Shown here: piece by piece, positions 41,557 through 51,326 of the stretch
Layout: each line of letters begins with the position of its first letter
Numbering within the stretch: the first letter of the stretch is position 1
From: Paenibacillus sp. V4I7
Lineage (GTDB): Bacteria > Bacillota > Bacilli > Paenibacillales > NBRC-103111
Length of the DNA: 64,000 nucleotides
NCBI RefSeq assembly: GCF_030817275.1
Contig: NZ_JAUSZD010000002.1
Coordinates: forward strand, 2,542,001-2,606,000
Direction: 5' to 3'
Notes under the pieces: model-generated
Database searches by the model: none
The model's input: only the letters and a program-made list of their open reading frames with translations
What the model was told of the DNA's origin: nothing
Translations under genes and position numbers: made by a program

Positions 41557-43080
41557 ATGGACTTGAAACGATGGCAATCTGTTCCCACTTTGGTGACATG
41601 CGTATTGTTGGCCTTCAGCTTAGCAGGATGCAATCAGCAGTCTGCGAGCCCAGAATCATCTGTTCCGAACAATCAAACCGGTGCAAAGGTGAAGATCGAG
41701 GTGCTGGTAAGCGCGATTAACAACCTTCCGACAGACCCGGCTATGGATATGATCAAGAAGGAACTGGATACAAAGCTTGGCATCGACTTGAAAATCACAG
41801 CAGTTGTAGGTGATGAGGATTATAAAAATCAGCGTAATCTCCGCTTAGCGAGCAACACCTCTGCAGATCTGTTCTATGTGGATCGCAGGGATATGATCAA
41901 ACTATCGCAGCAGGGAAGTTTATTGGATTTATCGCCCCATATGGATAAGCTTCAAGCGACAAAGCAATTTGTCGGCGGAGAAGAGGCGATGACGACGGGG
42001 ACGGTCAAGGGAAGGGTGTTCGGCATCCCGAAGGCTTCGCCTGCTCCGCAGTTTACTTTATGGCTTCGTCAGGATTGGCTGGAACAGGTCGGTATGCAGG
42101 TGCCAGTAACAATCTCAGAGCTGCTACATGTAATGAAAGCTTTCACCGAACAGGATCCAGATAGAAACGGCAAGAACGATACCTATGGTTTTACGGGTAA
42201 TCCACAATTTAACGCGTTGGATCAAATATTCGGTGCGTACGGCACAACTTATCTGGGCAAGTTTTATTTGAAGGACGGTAAGCTTGTAAATTCAATCTAT
42301 GATCCTCGCATCAAACAAGCACTTGGGTTTATGAATGAAATGGTGAAGCAAGGTGTCGTCGACCCCGATTTTCTGGCGAATACAAAGGGACAGCAAAAGG
42401 ATAAGGCCTATCAAGGACAGGTCGGATTGCTGAATTTCAATTGGCCGGTCGTCGTAAACAGCGATGCCGCCAAACAAATCAGCGCCTTTCAGCCGCAAGC
42501 CAAATGGGTTCAAATACAAGCGCCAACCGGCCCGGGAGGATCTTATAACGGCTATGACGATGTGGGTGCGCGCAGTATGATGGTCATGCCTGCCTCGCTC
42601 CAGAAGGAACCGGAGAAATTGCAGAAGATTATTGAACTGCTTAACTATTTGTCCTCTACGGAGGGCTCTCGTCTCGTGCAATATGGACTCCCAGGAATTC
42701 ATTATCAGTTATCCGGGGAGACGATTACACCAACAGAGCAAATCCATGATGTTGTGTATTCACACTTGTATCAATTGGTCGGTCGTGACGAAATGACCTA
42801 TTTACAAACGAAATTCCCGGATGCAGAACCGTATTATCGTTTCGCCATCGAGCAGTCGAGGTTAAAGGTCTTAGACGCTTTTATCGAACTGCCTCCTGGC
42901 TTTAATGCTGCTGATGCGAATCGATACATAATGGAGGAGACGTTCAAGTTCATTTATGATAAACGTCCATTATCGGAGTATGACGATTTCGTTCACACGC
43001 TTGAGAAGACCTATCATTATGAATTATATATGGAATCCGCAATAAAGCAGCTTGTCGAACAAGATTTGCTTAACCAGTAA
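41557..43080 (+). CDS. LplA/YtcQ-type extracellular solute-binding lipoprotein 1
   Basis: This 507-aa lipoprotein has a signal ending in lipobox SLAGC (Cys25). Family-1 binding-protein features follow (DLFYVDRRDMIKL, GRVFGIPKASPAPQFTLWLRQDWLEQVG, DPDRNGKNDTYGFTG). The DPDxNGKNDTYG calcium-loop-like motif is typical of the LplA/YtcQ group that feeds LplB/LplC permeases. It starts after GGGAGAGAGAG. It is one of two such lipoproteins here for a single permease pair. Ligand unknown; probably an oligosaccharide from GH16 action. Confidence 0.9.
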   Translation: MDLKRWQSVPTLVTCVLLAFSLAGCNQQSASPESSVPNNQTGAKVKIEVLVSAINNLPTDPAMDMIKKELDTKLGIDLKITAVVGDEDYKNQRNLRLASNTSADLFYVDRRDMIKLSQQGSLLDLSPHMDKLQATKQFVGGEEAMTTGTVKGRVFGIPKASPAPQFTLWLRQDWLEQVGMQVPVTISELLHVMKAFTEQDPDRNGKNDTYGFTGNPQFNALDQIFGAYGTTYLGKFYLKDGKLVNSIYDPRIKQALGFMNEMVKQGVVDPDFLANTKGQQKDKAYQGQVGLLNFNWPVVVNSDAAKQISAFQPQAKWVQIQAPTGPGGSYNGYDDVGARSMMVMPASLQKEPEKLQKIIELLNYLSSTEGSRLVQYGLPGIHYQLSGETITPTEQIHDVVYSHLYQLVGRDEMTYLQTKFPDAEPYYRFAIEQSRLKVLDAFIELPPGFNAADANRYIMEETFKFIYDKRPLSEYDDFVHTLEKTYHYELYMESAIKQLVEQDLLNQ

Positions 43081-43099
43081 TTTAGGAAGGTGCCTGGGC

Positions 43100-44740
43100 A
43101 TGCTCAATATAACGGAACAAGAACGACAGAACTATGTATTTGCGAGGGACTTTGGAGCAGTGCCGGATGACCCTGGCGATCAGGCAGAGGCGCTTCGCAG
43201 GGCGATAGCATTTGCTGCTGCGAATGGAAAATCAAGTGTGCTGCTGGAGCCCGGAACCTACTATCTGCATAGCTTTGTGATAGATGAGGAAGCTGAGCGT
43301 CAGGATTGGTCTCGCAGACATCTTTGGCTTTGTGATATGCATGGCTTGATGTTAGAGGGAGCGGTGGATCAGGACGGAAGTCCGGCGTCGCTGCTAGTTG
43401 GTTGTCACAAAGGAGAGAACGAAGCTTATTTGCCTGCTATCCTTTGGGCGGAACGGTGTGAAAATTTGCAGCTGCGAAATTTGAAATTTTCGCGGGAGCC
43501 GGCTTATTCTAGTAGCGGAGTCATCGTCGACAAAGGAGATGATTTCCTTGTTGTAGAGGTGTTTGAAAGCAATCCCTATATAGATGGCATGGCCTGCTAT
43601 TGCGCGAACCGTTTTGACTTGCAGGCTGGTGCATTGGTTGGCGAGAGTGTGACCTATGGTAAGGGCGCTGGGGTTAACTGGCGTCGCGTAGAAGGCGGCG
43701 AAGGACGCAGGTTGAGGCTTGATAGCCCTGAAGTTGCCAGTCAGGTGTCCATTGGCGAAGGACTATCTTGGCATTTTGGAGCGAATACCGAGTTTCAGCT
43801 GCAGTTCAAGGAATGCCATCATTTGCGGCTCGACAATTTGCATACGGTCAGCTCGAACGGTTTTGCGATGCATACGGAATGCTGCAATGGTGTGAAGGCG
43901 AGCCGCGTACGATTTCAGCCGGAAGGGAAGCTGCTGTTCACAGCACCTAGAGATGCGTGGAAGATTTATAAGTGTGAAGGCGATTTCGAGATTGAGCACA
44001 TGTTTGTAGAGGGTGTACGGATGGACGGTCAGAACATGCACAGCACGTTCCTCTTGGTCGACAAGGTGATCGATCGTCATAACCTGCGGCTCTGGGCGAA
44101 GTGGAGCTATGCTCCGCTTCGTACGAATAGCAGGCTAACTATTTATAACGGAAATGAACCGATGCAGAACAAGATTCGCTCTTGGCGTCCGGACGGTCAA
44201 GGCAAAGGCGGTCACTATTATTTGATCGAGTGTGAAGACTCGGTGAACCTGTCGTTGAATAAGAACGCTCATATCGTTCCGTCCTGCTGGGAGCTGAACT
44301 CCTATACGATCAAACATTCGGTGTTCCGCAATATTGCCGGCTGCGGGCATATCATCAAGTATAGTAAGGTCTTGATTGAGGATGTTGTCTATCAGAATTT
44401 AATGAATGTAGGCATACTGATTGGCGCCGAGTGGACGGAGTTTTATGAAGGCGGGCATCCGAAGGGTGTTACAGTTCGACGATGCAGCTTTGATAACTGC
44501 GGATATACGCCTCGCTGCGGGGTAACCGGAGGCATTGGTATACGTTCGGAGGGCTTGGAGGGTATTTATAACGAAGATATCGTTATTGATGATTGTACGT
44601 TTCACCATGCTCCTGTGGGGGTGGACATTCATCAAGCGGAGGGTGTTCGTCTTGTTTGTAACCGCTTTCATAATGTCGGGCAGCCTTACAGAATCGACCC
44701 GCATACAACGAGAGAGATCGTCATTGAAGAAAGGAAGTGA
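43100..44740 (+). CDS. Parallel beta-helix glycoside-hydrolase-like protein (GH110-like), copy 2
   Basis: This 546-aa paralogue of the product at 32825 also lacks a signal peptide. N-terminal AEALRRAIAFAAANGKSSVLLEPGTYYL is a beta-helix opener. TAPRDAWKIYKCEG (Asp285) and EGVRMDGQN (Asp309) keep the same 24-residue spacing as copy 1 and recall GH110 active-site blocks. C-terminal repeats (VRRCSFDNCGY, VIDDCTFHHAPVGV) are helix coils. ATG 43100 follows AGGAAGGTG. It lies between lipoprotein 1 and the permeases, so an intracellular exo-acting role on imported sugar is likely. Family call tentative. Confidence 0.72.
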   Translation: MLNITEQERQNYVFARDFGAVPDDPGDQAEALRRAIAFAAANGKSSVLLEPGTYYLHSFVIDEEAERQDWSRRHLWLCDMHGLMLEGAVDQDGSPASLLVGCHKGENEAYLPAILWAERCENLQLRNLKFSREPAYSSSGVIVDKGDDFLVVEVFESNPYIDGMACYCANRFDLQAGALVGESVTYGKGAGVNWRRVEGGEGRRLRLDSPEVASQVSIGEGLSWHFGANTEFQLQFKECHHLRLDNLHTVSSNGFAMHTECCNGVKASRVRFQPEGKLLFTAPRDAWKIYKCEGDFEIEHMFVEGVRMDGQNMHSTFLLVDKVIDRHNLRLWAKWSYAPLRTNSRLTIYNGNEPMQNKIRSWRPDGQGKGGHYYLIECEDSVNLSLNKNAHIVPSCWELNSYTIKHSVFRNIAGCGHIIKYSKVLIEDVVYQNLMNVGILIGAEWTEFYEGGHPKGVTVRRCSFDNCGYTPRCGVTGGIGIRSEGLEGIYNEDIVIDDCTFHHAPVGVDIHQAEGVRLVCNRFHNVGQPYRIDPHTTREIVIEERK

Positions 44741-44742
44741 GG

Positions 44743-45696
44743 ATGGTGGAATTATCTGCTGAGAAACATACAGCCACCCGACCTATTGAACGTAAAAGCG
44801 AAACGATGAAACACTTCAGGCTGCATAAATGGCTGTATATCTTTTTGGTGCCAGGGCTGATTTATTTACTTGTGTTCAAATATATTCCGATGTTCGGTAT
44901 CGTGATTGCTTTTAAAGACTTCAGCTTAGTGAAAGGGATTTGGGCAAGCAAGTGGATAGGTTTTGAAAATTTTGCGTATTTGTTCCAATCGCGCGATTTT
45001 TACAAGGTGATGAGCAACACGCTGATCATCAGTTTTTATCAAATATTGTTCGGATTTCCTGCTCCGATCATTTTGGCCGTCATGCTCAATGAAGTAAGAA
45101 ATCTGATGTTCAAACGATTATCGCAGACGATTCTGTATTTACCGCACTTTATTTCCTGGGTTGTATTGGCAGGGATGATCATTAATTTTCTATCGCCATC
45201 GACAGGTCCAGTCAATTTTCTAATTAAAGCTTTGGACTACGAGCCGATTTCGTTTCTGCTAAAGCCGGAATATTTCCGAACGATTCTCGTATCGGCGGAG
45301 GTTTGGAAGGGAGTCGGGTGGGGAACGATTATCTATCTCGCTGCGATGACGGGGATCGACCCATCCTTGTACGAATCAGCCAAGATGGATGGGGCTTCCA
45401 GACTACAGCAAATCCGCTACATCACGCTGCCGGGAATTACTACAACTGTTGTTGTCCTGCTTATTTTGCAGCTCGGCCACATTCTTGACAATGGGTTCGA
45501 GCAGGTGTACCTGTTGTACAATCCGATGACCTATGAAGTGGCTGATGTTATCGAAACGTATACGTACCGAGTTGGCTTGATCGACGGTAGACTGTCTTTC
45601 GCTGCAGCAGTTGGACTATTTAAAGCGGTGATCGGTTTCGTTCTCATTATTATGGCTAATCGAATCGCAAGACTGTTCGGAAAACAAATTTGGTAG
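44743..45696 (+). CDS. LplB-type sugar ABC transporter permease
   Basis: This permease of about 317 aa has six membrane segments and the EAA loop LYESAKMDGASRLQQIRYITLPGI. The N-terminal KYIPMFGIVIAFKDF stretch is typical of LplB/YtcP-partner proteins. ATG at 44743 has AAGGAAG upstream; a GTG at 44737 overlapping the previous stop is an alternative. It pairs with the next permease. The ATPase must come from elsewhere. Confidence 0.92.
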   Translation: MVELSAEKHTATRPIERKSETMKHFRLHKWLYIFLVPGLIYLLVFKYIPMFGIVIAFKDFSLVKGIWASKWIGFENFAYLFQSRDFYKVMSNTLIISFYQILFGFPAPIILAVMLNEVRNLMFKRLSQTILYLPHFISWVVLAGMIINFLSPSTGPVNFLIKALDYEPISFLLKPEYFRTILVSAEVWKGVGWGTIIYLAAMTGIDPSLYESAKMDGASRLQQIRYITLPGITTTVVVLLILQLGHILDNGFEQVYLLYNPMTYEVADVIETYTYRVGLIDGRLSFAAAVGLFKAVIGFVLIIMANRIARLFGKQIW

Positions 45697-45706
45697 GTGA
45701 GATTAC

Positions 45707-46579
45707 ATGAGCAAAATGAAACTAGAGCTGTTCGACACAATCAACTATACGCTGCTCACGCTCATCTGTGTGGTCATGCTGTACCCGTTTATCAATGTAG
45801 CATCTGTATCCCTAAGTTCCTATTCGGCTTATGTGAATAATCCGACGATGATCTGGCCGCATGAATTCAGCTTGGCGGCTTATCAAGAGATCATGTCGCG
45901 CGCATTGCTGTGGAGAAGTTATTTGAATACGTTGATCGTTACGATCTGCGGAGTAACCTTAGGCATTTTCCTATATATCATTACGGCCTATCCATTGTCC
46001 AAAAGAGTGCTCAAAGGACGAAAGTTCCTCATGATGCTCATCGTATTCACGATGCTGTTCAACGGGGGGTTGATTCCCAATTTTTACTTGATACGCTCAC
46101 TCGGACTGCTTGATACGCTTGCGGCTTTAATACTGCCGGCGTTATTCTCTGGCTTCAGTCTTATTCTTATGAAAAATTTCTTCGAATCGCTGCCCGAGGA
46201 GCTGGAGGAAGCGGCTCGTATGGACGGTGCTTCAGATCCATACATCTTATTTCGCATCATCGTTCCTTTATCGAAACCGATTATCGCTACTTTGTGCCTT
46301 TTCGCTGCGGTAGGCTATTGGAACAACTTCTTTAATGCGATTATTTACATCCGCAGTGAAACGAATTGGCCGCTCATGCTTTACCTACGTGAGGTGATTG
46401 AAGCGGCTAGTATGATGGCGCAGCAATCGAATGCCGCTGAGGCGGGCTCGCAGCAAGTGACGAGTGAAACCTTAAAGTACGCCACATTAATGATTGTTAT
46501 GATTCCAATTTTGTGCGTCTATCCGTTTGTGCAAAAGTACTTTGTCAAAGGGATCATGCTAGGCTCGGTTAAAGGATAG
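45707..46579 (+). CDS. LplC/YtcP-type sugar ABC transporter permease
   Basis: This 290-aa permease of the MalG/LplC type has about six membrane segments, the early motif FINVASVSLSSYSAY, and the EAA loop ELEEAARMDGASDPYILFRIIVPLSKP. It starts 10 bases after the partner permease. The C-terminal VQKYFVKGIMLGSVKG ending is the standard LplC tail. Confidence 0.93.
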   Translation: MSKMKLELFDTINYTLLTLICVVMLYPFINVASVSLSSYSAYVNNPTMIWPHEFSLAAYQEIMSRALLWRSYLNTLIVTICGVTLGIFLYIITAYPLSKRVLKGRKFLMMLIVFTMLFNGGLIPNFYLIRSLGLLDTLAALILPALFSGFSLILMKNFFESLPEELEEAARMDGASDPYILFRIIVPLSKPIIATLCLFAAVGYWNNFFNAIIYIRSETNWPLMLYLREVIEAASMMAQQSNAAEAGSQQVTSETLKYATLMIVMIPILCVYPFVQKYFVKGIMLGSVKG

Positions 46580-46637
46580 TCATCGGGGCAACCCGCAGCT
46601 ATAGATCAGCTTTATTTACATGAGGAGGGTATAAGAA

Positions 46638-48203
46638 ATGAGCAAGAATCGTAAAGGAATCGTAATAGCGCTCGCAGGCATGATGCTGTTAACTAGCGCT
46701 TGTGCTTCAAATTCAACAGATCCAGGTTCAAGTCCAACTGCTGCCAGTACAAAACCGTCAGCTTCTGCAGGTCCGGTCGCTTTGAAAATCATGGCTATGC
46801 ATGATCAACCAGACATATCCGTGACAGATGCTAAGTTTATTGGGGAGCTGGAAAAGAAAAACAATGTGAAGCTATCATTCGATATTCCACCGGTCACAGG
46901 GTATAAAGAGAGGCTTCAGCTTATGCTCGCTTCGGGCGAGTATCCAGACGTTGTATTCTTCGAAAATACGACCGATCAAGCTTTCCAGAACGCTGTTCGC
47001 GACGGAATTCTCATTCCGGTAAACGATTATCTGAAGTCGGCAGCGAACCTGAATAAGTATACGTACCAAGCCTCCTGGGATCAACTGAAGGTGAATCAGG
47101 ATGGCAAAATTTACGGTATTCCGCGGACCTCTGTCGTTCGTAACGACGGTTATTGGGTACGGAAAGATTGGCTGAAAAATGTGGGCTTCGCGATTCCGGC
47201 TAACGGAGAGATTACCATTGCGCAGTTTGAAGAAATATTGAAGAAATTCACGTTCAACGATCCGGATAAAAACGGGAAAAACGATACCTACGGCTACGCC
47301 GGGGCGTATAACGGACGCAAAGTGCTAGATCCGGTTCTCACTGGACCGTTCGGTCTAATGGGCTGGCAAAAAGCATCAGGCGGCGAATACGAATATATGA
47401 ACCCGATGTATGATCAGAAGGGCGATGCGTTCAAGAAAGCCCTCGCGTTTTCGGGAAGGCTATATAAAGAAGGGGTTTTCGATCCAGATTCCGCGACGAA
47501 TGACGGAACGAAGCAGCGCGAGCGCTTCTGGCGCGGATTGACCGGGATTTATCCCGGCTTCGCAGGACACTACACTTGGCATCTTCCCGAGATGCAAAAG
47601 CAGCAGCCAAATGCGGAATTGACATTTGTTCATGTGCAGAACGAAAAAGGCGAGGTCAAGGGCGGCAATCTGGCAACAAGTCCAACCGGTCTATGGGGCT
47701 TCTGGGCAGTTACAAAAAATGCGAAAAACCCGCAGAAGGTTGTTGATTTGTTCGACTCTTGGCTTTCCGATGAAATGTGGCCTGTCGTCGTCGATGGCTA
47801 TGAAGGACAAGATTATACGTTGACGAATGGTGAAAAGAAGGCGATTACGCCGCCGCCGAAATTCTATATCCGCCGCAACTCCATGCGCAGAGCGAATGAC
47901 ACCGAGTTCTTCATCACAACAGGAACGCCTAAGGAAATCGTGGAGCAAGTGAAGCCATGGTTGAAAAAGTCGGTAGACACCGTTGTCGCCGGAAAGGATC
48001 TGGGCTTCCAGCCGGAGGCTGCGAAGAAGCCAAACTACATGGATTTCCAGAAGGCTTGGGATACAACGACCATGAAAATTCTGATTGGCGAACTTCCGGC
48101 CACCGAATTCGATGCGTTGTTAACAGGCTGGTACAAAAACGGCGGTACTGATTACGTGAAGCAAATGAACGAATATATCAAGAAAACAGAAACGGGCAAA
48201 TAA
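46638..48203 (+). CDS. LplA/YtcQ-type extracellular solute-binding lipoprotein 2
   Basis: This 521-aa lipoprotein has lipobox LTSAC (Cys22), a Ser/Pro/Thr linker, and the LplA-type features DVVFFENTTDQAF, YGIPRTSVVRNDGYWVRKDWLKNVG and DPDKNGKNDTYGYAG. It follows the permease pair directly after GAGGAGGG. With lipoprotein 1 upstream it gives the system two receptors, perhaps for different oligosaccharides. A weak hairpin (48215-48241) follows. Confidence 0.91.
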   Translation: MSKNRKGIVIALAGMMLLTSACASNSTDPGSSPTAASTKPSASAGPVALKIMAMHDQPDISVTDAKFIGELEKKNNVKLSFDIPPVTGYKERLQLMLASGEYPDVVFFENTTDQAFQNAVRDGILIPVNDYLKSAANLNKYTYQASWDQLKVNQDGKIYGIPRTSVVRNDGYWVRKDWLKNVGFAIPANGEITIAQFEEILKKFTFNDPDKNGKNDTYGYAGAYNGRKVLDPVLTGPFGLMGWQKASGGEYEYMNPMYDQKGDAFKKALAFSGRLYKEGVFDPDSATNDGTKQRERFWRGLTGIYPGFAGHYTWHLPEMQKQQPNAELTFVHVQNEKGEVKGGNLATSPTGLWGFWAVTKNAKNPQKVVDLFDSWLSDEMWPVVVDGYEGQDYTLTNGEKKAITPPPKFYIRRNSMRRANDTEFFITTGTPKEIVEQVKPWLKKSVDTVVAGKDLGFQPEAAKKPNYMDFQKAWDTTTMKILIGELPATEFDALLTGWYKNGGTDYVKQMNEYIKKTETGK

Positions 48204-48214
48204 ATAACAAGCGG

Positions 48215-48248
48215 GGAAGCGATGCAAGTTGGTCGGCTTCCTTTCTTT
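48215..48248 (+). terminator. Weak hairpin after lipoprotein 2
   Basis: GGAAGC / GCTTCC with a 15-base loop is followed by TTTCTTTG. It may attenuate transcription into the esterase gene. Confidence 0.45.
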
Positions 48249-48266
48249 GTGGGGAGAGAATGAACA

Positions 48267-49709
48267 ATGGAAGGTTCGCGTGATCGAGATTCGTTGAGAA
48301 ATATGAATGTACCTGGCGAAATTCGGGTGGAAGGCCCAAGTCCGCAAAGAGTGTATCAACGTGATGCGATGGAACAGGCAGACATTCCTTTCTCGTTAAG
48401 ACTTTCTAAGCCGGCATATGGGAACGTTGAAGTATGCTCGGTGGCTGCAAGAAGCATGCCTGCAGAGAAAGCATGGATAACGTTGGGGGTTATTCGAAAT
48501 ATGGATTCGTTCGACGGTGTTCTTTCAGGGCTTTCAACAGGGAGTCATTGTCTCCAATTTCGTATTCGTGATGGCGTTTCTGAAGTACTAATTGCAGAAG
48601 CGGCGGTAGAGCCAGTCTTCGTAGGAGATCTTTGGATACTTGCCGGGCAATCCAATATGCAGGGCTGCGGCACACTTCTTGAAGTGGAGGAGTCTATGGA
48701 AGGAGTAAGCAGCTTCTACTTGGATGACCGTTGGGGCATTGCTGAGGACCCTATGTGTTGGTATTTTGAAGCCCTGGATCCCGTGCATTGGAGCGTTCCT
48801 GCGGAGAAGCTACAGGAGGCGCGTCTCAAGGAACGTCAAACACGAACACGCGGAGCGGGGCTGGGCATTTCCTTCGGGAAAGAATTGCTGCGGAGTGCCG
48901 GCGTCCCTGTCGGACTCATCGTTTGTGCGCACGGTGGAACTAGGATGACACAATGGGACCCTGCGTTCCTGGAGCAGGAAGGAAACTCTTTATATGGCTC
49001 CATGCTGCGCCGGGTTAAGGTTTCAGGCGGGAAGGTGAAAGGGTGTTTGTGGTATCAAGGAGAGAGCGATGCCAATCCAGAGGAGACCCCTATGTATGCG
49101 CACCGCATGGAGCAATTCGTACATCGTCTTAGAGAGGATTTGCATGAACCGCAGCTGCCGTTCATCTACGCGCAATTGGCCAACTTTCATTCGTGGGATA
49201 AACAGCATGAAAGTTGTTGGGACTTTATTCAGCACGTGCAAATTCGATTGGAACAGCGATTGGCACCCTGCGCCTTAGTACCAACAGCGGACGCAACGTT
49301 GTCCGACCCCATTCATCTCGATGCAACATCACTTAAAGTGATGGGTAGACGGTTTGCTTGGCAAGCTTTACGGATCGCATACGGTGCAAGCCTCCCAACA
49401 GGCCCACGTCCAAGCGACTTTGAATGGAACGTAGATCGCACGGAATTAAGGGTCCGTCTTACAGGGTTGAATGGCTCCCTCCAGCATGTAAATAGAGTGT
49501 TCGGCTTCCAATTCAAGCTGGCGGATCAAATATGGGAGCCTGTAGAAGCTACTTTATCCGATGATCGATTGGCAGTTCTACTTCGTTTCAACCAACGTAT
49601 TCCTGCTGCTGCCATGTTGCAATACGGAGCTGGATACTATCCTGCTCTTAACCTAAGGGATGATTGGGGGATACCATTGCCTTTATTCGGTCCGGTTCTA
49701 GTACCTTAA
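48267..49709 (+). CDS. SASA-type (sialate O-acetylesterase-like) carbohydrate esterase
   Basis: This 480-aa protein without a signal peptide has the SGNH/SASA motifs: Ser129 in ILAGQSNMQG, an oxyanion-region glycine in VCAHGGTRMTQWDP, WYQGESDAN, and the Asp347-x-x-His350 dyad in DPIHLDA. An N-terminal beta region (1-120) precedes the hydrolase domain, as in other family members. Enzymes of this kind remove acetyl esters from sugars. Here it probably works in the cytoplasm on imported oligosaccharides. The start has GGGGAGAG upstream. Confidence 0.88.
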   Translation: MEGSRDRDSLRNMNVPGEIRVEGPSPQRVYQRDAMEQADIPFSLRLSKPAYGNVEVCSVAARSMPAEKAWITLGVIRNMDSFDGVLSGLSTGSHCLQFRIRDGVSEVLIAEAAVEPVFVGDLWILAGQSNMQGCGTLLEVEESMEGVSSFYLDDRWGIAEDPMCWYFEALDPVHWSVPAEKLQEARLKERQTRTRGAGLGISFGKELLRSAGVPVGLIVCAHGGTRMTQWDPAFLEQEGNSLYGSMLRRVKVSGGKVKGCLWYQGESDANPEETPMYAHRMEQFVHRLREDLHEPQLPFIYAQLANFHSWDKQHESCWDFIQHVQIRLEQRLAPCALVPTADATLSDPIHLDATSLKVMGRRFAWQALRIAYGASLPTGPRPSDFEWNVDRTELRVRLTGLNGSLQHVNRVFGFQFKLADQIWEPVEATLSDDRLAVLLRFNQRIPAAAMLQYGAGYYPALNLRDDWGIPLPLFGPVLVP

Positions 49710-49839
49710 TCTAATCCACTCCTGTCGGTGAGCATGTTGTTATTTATCTAGCAGTCTATTACTTGTAAAAGTAGCCGATGCAAGTGATATAATAGTCTTG
49801 TTGATTTACATATTCTGGTGTGTAGAAGGAGAGACAAGA

Positions 49840-51270
49840 ATGAGTACAATTCGATCCCTACCAAGAAATCAGCCTGAGCGTCAAGGTATCGCGTCTTCCT
49901 CGATTATGAGATTTCTACAAGAGGTTCAAGACCGCAGTCTAGAGCTTCACAGCTTCATGCTCGTCCGACACGGGCATGTTGTTTCGGAAGGATGGTGGAA
50001 TCCTTATTTGCCTGAACGTCCTCATATGCTGTTTTCTTTAACCAAAAGCTTTACTTCAACAGCCATCGGATTGCTAGTCGGAGAAGGGCGAATCTCGCTC
50101 GATGACCGGGTTGTCTCCTTTTTCCCTGAGGATATGCCGCCAGAAGTTACACCGAAACTAGCTGCGATGAGTATCCGACACTTACTCATGATGGGTACAG
50201 GTCATGCGGAAGATACAACCGGAAAGATGCAGTCAACCGATAACTGGGTCAACAATTTCTTGAAGCTTCCCGTGGAACATGAGCCAGGTACTCATTTTGT
50301 GTATAACAGCGGGGCGACCTACATGCTTTCGGCTATTTTGCAGAAGGTAACCGATCAAACGTTACTGGAATATCTGCAGCCGCGACTGTTGGAACCGCTG
50401 GACATCCAAGGTACTATTTCGGAAAGCTGCCCCCGCGGCATCCACATTGGTGGCTGGGGAATGAAGATCAAAACCGAGGATATTGCCAAGTTTGGACAGC
50501 TATATCTACAAAAAGGTCAATGGGAGGGGAACCAGCTTATTCCTGAGATTTGGGTGGAAGAAGCGACAACGAAGCAAATTTCCAATGACTCCAGCACCAA
50601 TAATGACTGGGCTCAGGGGTATGGGTATCAATTCTGGCGATGCCGTCACGGCGCTTATCGAGGCGACGGAGCTTTCGGGCAGTTCTGCCTTGTTCTCCCG
50701 GAGCAGGATGCTGTCATCGCAATAACCTCCGGAGTGAATGACATGCAAGTCGTACTTGATGTGATTTGGGAGCATCTGCTGCCTGCCATGCAATCTGAAG
50801 AGCTGCCTATGGATAAGGAAGCCTCTGAGTCGCTAACCCAAGTGCTGCATGGACTGAGCTTGGAACCGCCACGAGTTCATTCAAGCTCGACGCTGGAGAC
50901 CGGCCTATCGGGAATCGAGTTCGAGTTAGAAGAAAATGAGGAACAAATTCATACATTTTCTATTGATTTTACAGAGGAATCCGCCAACGTTACGATTCAA
51001 AATAACAACGGAAAACATACAGTTTACTTTGGTAGAAACGAGTGGTGTGAAGGAACATATATGCTGCATATGAGACAGAAAAATGTGGCGGTCGGCTCAG
51101 CCACATGGCAGGATTCGAATACACTCTTGTTAACGTTAAGATACGTGGAAGCGCCATTTTGCGTGACTTTAATATGTAAGTTCTATGATGGAAGCATACA
51201 ACTGCAATTCCGGCAGAACGTTTCGTTCGGCAATGAGGATCCTAAGTGGATTTTAGGAAAAGTTAGATGA
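49840..51270 (+). CDS. Beta-lactamase-fold serine hydrolase
   Basis: This 476-aa protein of the class C beta-lactamase/esterase fold has Ser66-x-x-Lys69 (SLTKSF) and a YNS tyrosine motif (FVYNSGATYML). A C-terminal beta domain of about 130 residues (LEPPRVHSSSTLETG onward) is commonly found in such hydrolases. There is no signal peptide. ATG at 49840 follows AAGGAGAG. TATAAT at 49788-49793 suggests its own promoter. It may remove an ester group from the same glycan. Substrate unknown. Confidence 0.88.
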   Translation: MSTIRSLPRNQPERQGIASSSIMRFLQEVQDRSLELHSFMLVRHGHVVSEGWWNPYLPERPHMLFSLTKSFTSTAIGLLVGEGRISLDDRVVSFFPEDMPPEVTPKLAAMSIRHLLMMGTGHAEDTTGKMQSTDNWVNNFLKLPVEHEPGTHFVYNSGATYMLSAILQKVTDQTLLEYLQPRLLEPLDIQGTISESCPRGIHIGGWGMKIKTEDIAKFGQLYLQKGQWEGNQLIPEIWVEEATTKQISNDSSTNNDWAQGYGYQFWRCRHGAYRGDGAFGQFCLVLPEQDAVIAITSGVNDMQVVLDVIWEHLLPAMQSEELPMDKEASESLTQVLHGLSLEPPRVHSSSTLETGLSGIEFELEENEEQIHTFSIDFTEESANVTIQNNNGKHTVYFGRNEWCEGTYMLHMRQKNVAVGSATWQDSNTLLLTLRYVEAPFCVTLICKFYDGSIQLQFRQNVSFGNEDPKWILGKVR

Positions 51271-51283
51271 ACGTTGAAATAAT

Positions 51284-51318
51284 AAAAGGTCGGTCTGCCA
51301 CAGCAGATCGACCTTTTT
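51284..51318. terminator. Strong bidirectional terminator
   Basis: AAAAGGTCGGTCTGC / GCAGATCGACCTTTTT with a 4-base loop lies between the serine hydrolase and the convergent araC-type pseudogene. Confidence 0.93.
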
Positions 51319-51326
51319 CTATATCC

